The notes under the pieces are model-generated. The model saw only the letters and a program-made list of their open reading frames with translations, was not told the DNA's origin and made no database searches. DNA of 64,000 nt from Minwuia sp. (lineage in GTDB: Bacteria > Pseudomonadota > Alphaproteobacteria > Minwuiales > Minwuiaceae): positions 1 to 64,000 of the forward strand of contig JARGPL010000015.1 of assembly GCA_029210175.1 (NCBI GenBank). Reading direction: 5' to 3'. Within the stretch, counting starts at the first letter, position 1. Every line of letters starts with the position of its first letter. A program made the position numbers and the translations under genes. Shown here piece by piece: positions 60,386-64,000 of this stretch.

Positions 60386-60923
60386 TCCACGACTCCATGA
60401 AGGGGGTATGTACCACCCTATGGGTCATATGGCAATGACAGTTTCCACGGACCAGTCGGAATTGCCACAACCACGCTACCAGCATTCCTCAGCGGACTAT
60501 CAGCCATCAGTTTGCCAATTGTCTCCCCTGATCTGTAATGAACCGTCCCGGGTTTCCAGGAGCCTCCTGGAAACCCGGGACGGTTCAGTTCGCAATGAGC
60601 TAATGGGATGAACTGAGCTACGCCCGATCCATGAGATCCCTGCGGATTTGGCCTTTGAGTGGCTGTTGAGCCGCATTCGGTGACGGGTAAGACGATCGTA
60701 TCGGTCACGGATGTCTGACCGGGAATCCTGCATGCGCGGCTTGAGGCAACGGGACACAGGCGGCCCGCATTTCCCTATAATCCTTGTATTGGCCCGCACA
60801 ATGGCTACAACCCGGCGTCACACAAGAGATTCTGCCGCGTGATACCCGATGCGGCGGTGGTCTGGTTTCGACGGCGATTGTCCGTCAGCCTGACCGTGCA
60901 ACCCGAATTCTGAAAGTAATGAC
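60386..60923. other. Intergenic accessory region with a large palindrome
   Basis: About 540 bp between higB and the helicase gene. Several minus-strand frames of 60-100 codons exist but show no recognisable protein. The one clear element is the 49-bp inverted repeat at 60539-60587. A promoter for higBA must lie in its left part and one for the helicase in its right part (the AT-richer stretch near 60775-60795 is a candidate). Confidence 0.5.
60539..60587. repeat. Perfect 24-bp inverted repeat with a one-base centre
   Basis: TGAACCGTCCCGGGTTTCCA continuing GGAG, then one C, then its exact complement ending GGTTCA. Many IS3-family elements in alphaproteobacteria have ends starting TGAACCG(C/T)CCCGGG. 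The repeat therefore looks like left and right IS ends joined with the whole interior lost, or a miniature derivative. No T run follows, so it is not a standard terminator, and no flanking target duplication is evident. Confidence 0.8.
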
Positions 60924-63143
60924 GTGTCCAGTTTTGATGGTGTCGTGCCAGCGCTCGCTGACGCACTGACGAAGAAGAATTATACCACCCTGACGCCGGT
61001 TCAGGAGGGGGTCCTGGCCCCCGAGCTTCGGGATGCGGACCTGCTGGTGTCGGCCCAGACCGGGTCCGGCAAGACCGTGGCGTTCGGCATGTCGCTGGCA
61101 CCGACGCTGATGGGCGACGCAGACCGGTTGCCGCAGACCCGCACGCCGATGGCGCTGGTCGTGGCGCCGACGCGGGAACTGGCGTTGCAGGTGAAACGGG
61201 AACTGGAATGGCTCTACGCCGGGGCAGGGGCGTCGCTTGCGTCCTGCGTCGGTGGCATGGACATGCGGACGGAACGCCAGGTGCTTGGTCGCGGTGCCCA
61301 TATCGTGGTCGGCACGCCGGGGCGCTTGAGGGACCATATCCAGCGCGGATCGCTGGACATGAGCGAGATGAAGGCCATCGTGCTGGATGAGGCCGATGAG
61401 ATGCTGGATCTGGGCTTCCGCGAGGATCTGGAGTTCATCCTCGACGCTGCACCGGCCGAGCGCCGGACCCTGATGTTCTCCGCCACCGTGCCGCGCCCGA
61501 TCGTCAGTCTGGCGAAGCGGTTCCAGCGCAATGCGGTCCGTCTGGAAACAACGACGGAACAGCGCCAGCACGGCGACATCGACTATCGCGCGCTGACGGT
61601 CGCACCGAGCGATCGTGAAAATGCCATCATCAATGTGCTGCGATTCTACGAGGCGAAGAGTGCCATCGTGTTCTGCGCAACGCGCGAGAGCGTCAACCGG
61701 ATGACCAGCCGGTTCACCAACCGCGGCTTCTCCGTGGTCGCCCTGTCCGGGGAACTGAGCCAGGCTCAACGGACCCATGCGCTGCAGTCCATGCGCGACG
61801 GGCGGGCACGGGTCTGCATTGCAACCGACGTGGCGGCACGCGGGCTGGACCTGCCGGATCTGGAACTGGTGATCCATTCGGACCTGCCGCAGAACAGCCC
61901 GGCCTTGCTGCACCGCAGCGGGCGGACCGGGCGAGCGGGACGCAAGGGCGTCAGTGTCCTGATCGTGCCCTACAGCCAGCGGTTCCGTGCGGAGCGTCTG
62001 TTGCAGGGCGCGCGGATCGAGGCCACCTGGGCCGCGCCGCCGTCGGCGAAGGAAATCAATGAGCGCGATGACCAGCGCCTGCTCGAAGACCCGGCCCTGA
62101 CGGAACCGGTTGCGGAAGAGGAAATGGCGTTTGCCAGCACGCTTCTGGCGGCGCATTCCCCGGAACAGGTTGCTGCGGCCTTTGTCCGACTGCATCGGTC
62201 AGGCAAGTCCGCGCCCGAGGACCTGCAGGAGAACCCGAAGTTCGAACGCGGTGAGAGGAAGGCCGAGAAGCGCAAGCCCCGCACGGACTTCGAGGGGAGC
62301 AACTGGTTCAAGCTGGCCGTCGGTCACCGTCAGAATGCCGAGACCCGCTGGTTGCTGCCAATGCTCTACAAGTCGGGCAACGTCGCCAAGGGGGATGTCG
62401 GCGCGATCAAGGTCTATGGCAACGAGACCCATGTGGAAATCGCGGCCAGCAGTGTGGAGCGGTTCACGCAGGCCATTGGCCCGCACGGTGTGGTGGAGAA
62501 GGGGATCAATGTCGTCGCCATAGACGGCACGCCCACCCGACCGGACGAAACGGGCAGCGCCCCGGCAGACACGCCGGCACGGCCCCCGTCCGCCAGGCCT
62601 GCGGCTGCCCGGGCGGAGCGCCCGGCGCGTGAGAGTGACGATGACGCTGCCCCGCGCGATACCCCGCGCCCGCCGCGCAACAAGCCCTCAACCGAATCCA
62701 CGGGCGCCTATGCGGGCAAGAAGCCCCGCAAGACCCGCGCCCATCGCGATGAACCCACCGGTGACAGACCGGAACGCAAGGTCAGACCGGACTACAAGCC
62801 AGCGGAATATGATGCGATGGACGCGCCGCGTTCCAGGAAGTCCTACAAGCCGAAAGCGGCGCGCGATGACGCCGGCAGCAAGGGCGCTGACGCAACCAGC
62901 CCGCGGAAGCCGTTCAAGGCCCGCTCTGACAAGCCTGGTTCTGACAAGTCCCGGTCCGAGAAACCGCACACCGACAAGCCCTATTCCGGCAAGCCCTATT
63001 CCGGCAAGCCCGCATCCGGCAAACCGAAATCGGGCAAGACAGGTCTGGGCAAGCCGGGCGGCAAGTTTCGCGGTGTTGCTGGCCGCAAGAAGGATGGGGC
63101 TGGGGGCAAGCCCTACAAGGGCAAGGGCCCGAAAACGGACTGA
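60924..63143 (+). CDS. DEAD-box RNA helicase with DbpA-type RNA-binding domain and long basic tail
   Basis: A 739-residue helicase. Q-motif TPVQ, motif I AQTGSGKT (44-51), motif II DEAD (155-158), motif III SAT and motif VI HRSGRTGRAGR are intact. A DbpA-like RNA-binding domain occupies about 455-535 (WFKLAVGHRQNAETRWLLPM). The last roughly 200 residues are Lys/Pro/Gly/Ser-rich and disordered, with SGKP-type repeats near 690-710. It likely remodels rRNA or mRNA; DbpA relatives act in large-subunit assembly. Start is GTG at 60924. Confidence 0.92.
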   Translation: MSSFDGVVPALADALTKKNYTTLTPVQEGVLAPELRDADLLVSAQTGSGKTVAFGMSLAPTLMGDADRLPQTRTPMALVVAPTRELALQVKRELEWLYAGAGASLASCVGGMDMRTERQVLGRGAHIVVGTPGRLRDHIQRGSLDMSEMKAIVLDEADEMLDLGFREDLEFILDAAPAERRTLMFSATVPRPIVSLAKRFQRNAVRLETTTEQRQHGDIDYRALTVAPSDRENAIINVLRFYEAKSAIVFCATRESVNRMTSRFTNRGFSVVALSGELSQAQRTHALQSMRDGRARVCIATDVAARGLDLPDLELVIHSDLPQNSPALLHRSGRTGRAGRKGVSVLIVPYSQRFRAERLLQGARIEATWAAPPSAKEINERDDQRLLEDPALTEPVAEEEMAFASTLLAAHSPEQVAAAFVRLHRSGKSAPEDLQENPKFERGERKAEKRKPRTDFEGSNWFKLAVGHRQNAETRWLLPMLYKSGNVAKGDVGAIKVYGNETHVEIAASSVERFTQAIGPHGVVEKGINVVAIDGTPTRPDETGSAPADTPARPPSARPAAARAERPARESDDDAAPRDTPRPPRNKPSTESTGAYAGKKPRKTRAHRDEPTGDRPERKVRPDYKPAEYDAMDAPRSRKSYKPKAARDDAGSKGADATSPRKPFKARSDKPGSDKSRSEKPHTDKPYSGKPYSGKPASGKPKSGKTGLGKPGGKFRGVAGRKKDGAGGKPYKGKGPKTD

Positions 63144-63215
63144 CCTTCCCAGACGGAACGGAACAGTCTGGCCGTCGACGAAGGCCGGACTGGCAATAGT
63201 GACAGGTAATTCGAG

Positions 63216-64000
63216 ATGCGTGAGACGGGCCGAACAAGCGAGCGGGATGCGCCCGGACTGCTCACCCTGATCTTGCTCAGCAGTCTCTCTGTCGTTTCGA
63301 TGAACCTGTTCCTGCCGTCGCTGCCGAACATGGCCCGCGATTTCGGGACCGATTACGCAACTGTCAGCCTGTCGATCGCCGGGTACTCCGCTGTTGCTGC
63401 GGTGCTGATCCTGATCGTTGGGCCGCTGTCGGACCGATATGGTCGGCGACCGGTGATCCTGACCGGGCTGGCGATCTTCTGCGTGGCGACCATCGGCTGT
63501 CTGCTGGCGACCGACATCACCACATTCCTCTGCTTCCGCATGTTGCAGGCATCGATCATTGCCGGTTTCGCCGTGTCGCGTGCGGTGATCAGTGACACGG
63601 CAGAGGCGGGGCAGGCCGCCAGTCTGATGGGCTACCTCGCCATGGCCTGGGCCATTGCGCCGATGCTGGGACCGGTGTTTGGCGGGGTGCTGGACGAGCT
63701 GTTCGGCTGGCGCGCCAGTTTCATGGCGTTCCTGGTGCTCGGCACCGCCCTCTTCCTGCTCTGCTGGGTCGATCTGGGGGAGACCAACCGGAACCCGTCC
63801 GAAACACTGCTGGCACAGGTCAGGTCCTATCCCGAGTTGCTGCGTTCCGGCCCCTTCTGGGGCTATGCGCTCTGCATCGCGTTCTCCACCGGGGCCTTCT
63901 ATGCCTTTCTGGGCGGCGCGCCGCTGGTCGCGGCTGTTGTCTTCGACATCTCCCCTGCAACGCTCGGCCTGGTCATCGGCAGCATCACCGGCGGCTTCAT
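63216..64000 (+). CDS. MFS transporter, Bcr/CflA drug-efflux type (partial, runs off the window)
   Basis: 261 codons of the N-terminal part. It has about seven to eight membrane helices, the first-helix motif SVVSMNLFLPSLPNMARDFG, the loop 2-3 signature GPLSDRYGRRPVIL and the MLGPVFGGVLDELFGWRASF stretch, all typical of 12-TM Bcr/CflA multidrug exporters. The ATG at 63216 lies 72 bp after the helicase stop. The C-terminal half is outside the window. Confidence 0.88.
   Translation, partial: MRETGRTSERDAPGLLTLILLSSLSVVSMNLFLPSLPNMARDFGTDYATVSLSIAGYSAVAAVLILIVGPLSDRYGRRPVILTGLAIFCVATIGCLLATDITTFLCFRMLQASIIAGFAVSRAVISDTAEAGQAASLMGYLAMAWAIAPMLGPVFGGVLDELFGWRASFMAFLVLGTALFLLCWVDLGETNRNPSETLLAQVRSYPELLRSGPFWGYALCIAFSTGAFYAFLGGAPLVAAVVFDISPATLGLVIGSITGGF

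Noticed and set aside
62940-63030. CRISPR-like short repeats
   Set aside because: They are codon-level SGKP repeats in the disordered tail of the helicase, without spacers.
63149-63171. Terminator after the helicase gene
   Set aside because: CCAGAC/GTCTGG forms a 6-bp stem, but the loop is 11 nt and there is no T run.

Overview
The window is GC-rich, densely coded DNA that reads as the chromosome of an alphaproteobacterium, probably a free-living (perhaps marine) member of the Rhodospirillales or a relative. This is inferred from gene content: a short HPr kinase beside RapZ, a PTS EIIA-Man and HPr; a mitochondrial-type complex I accessory subunit (NDUFS4 family); class II ribonucleotide reductase; propionyl-CoA carboxylase and MeaB; SecB; and many acyl-CoA metabolism genes. 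No rRNA, plasmid replication gene, prophage or CRISPR array was seen. The window opens inside the right end of an IS66-type insertion sequence and closes inside an MFS transporter gene.

Layout. 1-13.3 kb: IS66 end, small membrane protein, thiolase plus SDR pair, tRNA-Thr, metallo-beta-lactamase-fold hydrolase, secB, a ParA-like ATPase with a C-terminal membrane anchor, metY, nrdJ, pccA, a GcvA-type LysR regulator and a DUF1127 gene with a clear terminator. 13.4-21.6 kb: luciferase-like flavin oxidoreductase followed by two damaged genes (a frameshifted PPOX flavoprotein and a frameshifted LysE-type exporter), maeB, a tetR/DUF1772 divergent pair with two matching palindromic operators, alpha-methylacyl-CoA racemase and an SDR. 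21.7-29.1 kb: a hybrid histidine kinase (kinase, degenerate receiver, receiver, Hpt) and a 1576-residue two-TM coiled-coil protein resembling TipN in architecture. 29.2-38.1 kb: aminotransferase, gentisate dioxygenase, two tandem paralogous multi-TM proteins, nitroreductase, then a leftward run of ABC exporter, L,D-transpeptidase-fold protein, SCP2 protein and PhyH oxygenase. 38.1-40.1 kb: an AT-rich accessory patch with a zinc-ribbon/TM protein and an unrecognised coiled-coil lipoprotein.

40.1-49.5 kb: acyP, then a nearly continuous chain of overlapping genes: dapF, mtaB, ftsY, hprK, rapZ, EIIA-Man, HPr, EI, meaB and an aminotransferase. The chain holds a PTS phosphorelay with no sugar permease, so it is probably regulatory. 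49.9-59.4 kb: an orphan six-TM histidine kinase, a quinone-reductase-like enzyme, a NUDIX hydrolase, tRNA-Pro, the NDUFS4-like gene, tRNA-Arg, a CHASE-type histidine kinase with a single-domain receiver, a convergent receiver-GGDEF-EAL protein and a MaoC-like protein. 59.4-60.9 kb: an accessory scar with an IS3-type transposase remnant, a higBA toxin-antitoxin pair and a perfect 24-bp inverted repeat. 60.9-64 kb: a DEAD-box RNA helicase and the start of a Bcr/CflA-type transporter.

The strongest leads are the membrane-anchored ParA, the hybrid kinase/giant coiled-coil pair, the AT-rich lipoprotein patch, the fused ftsY/PTS operon, and the twin TetR operators. None is proven to be a new system from sequence alone.
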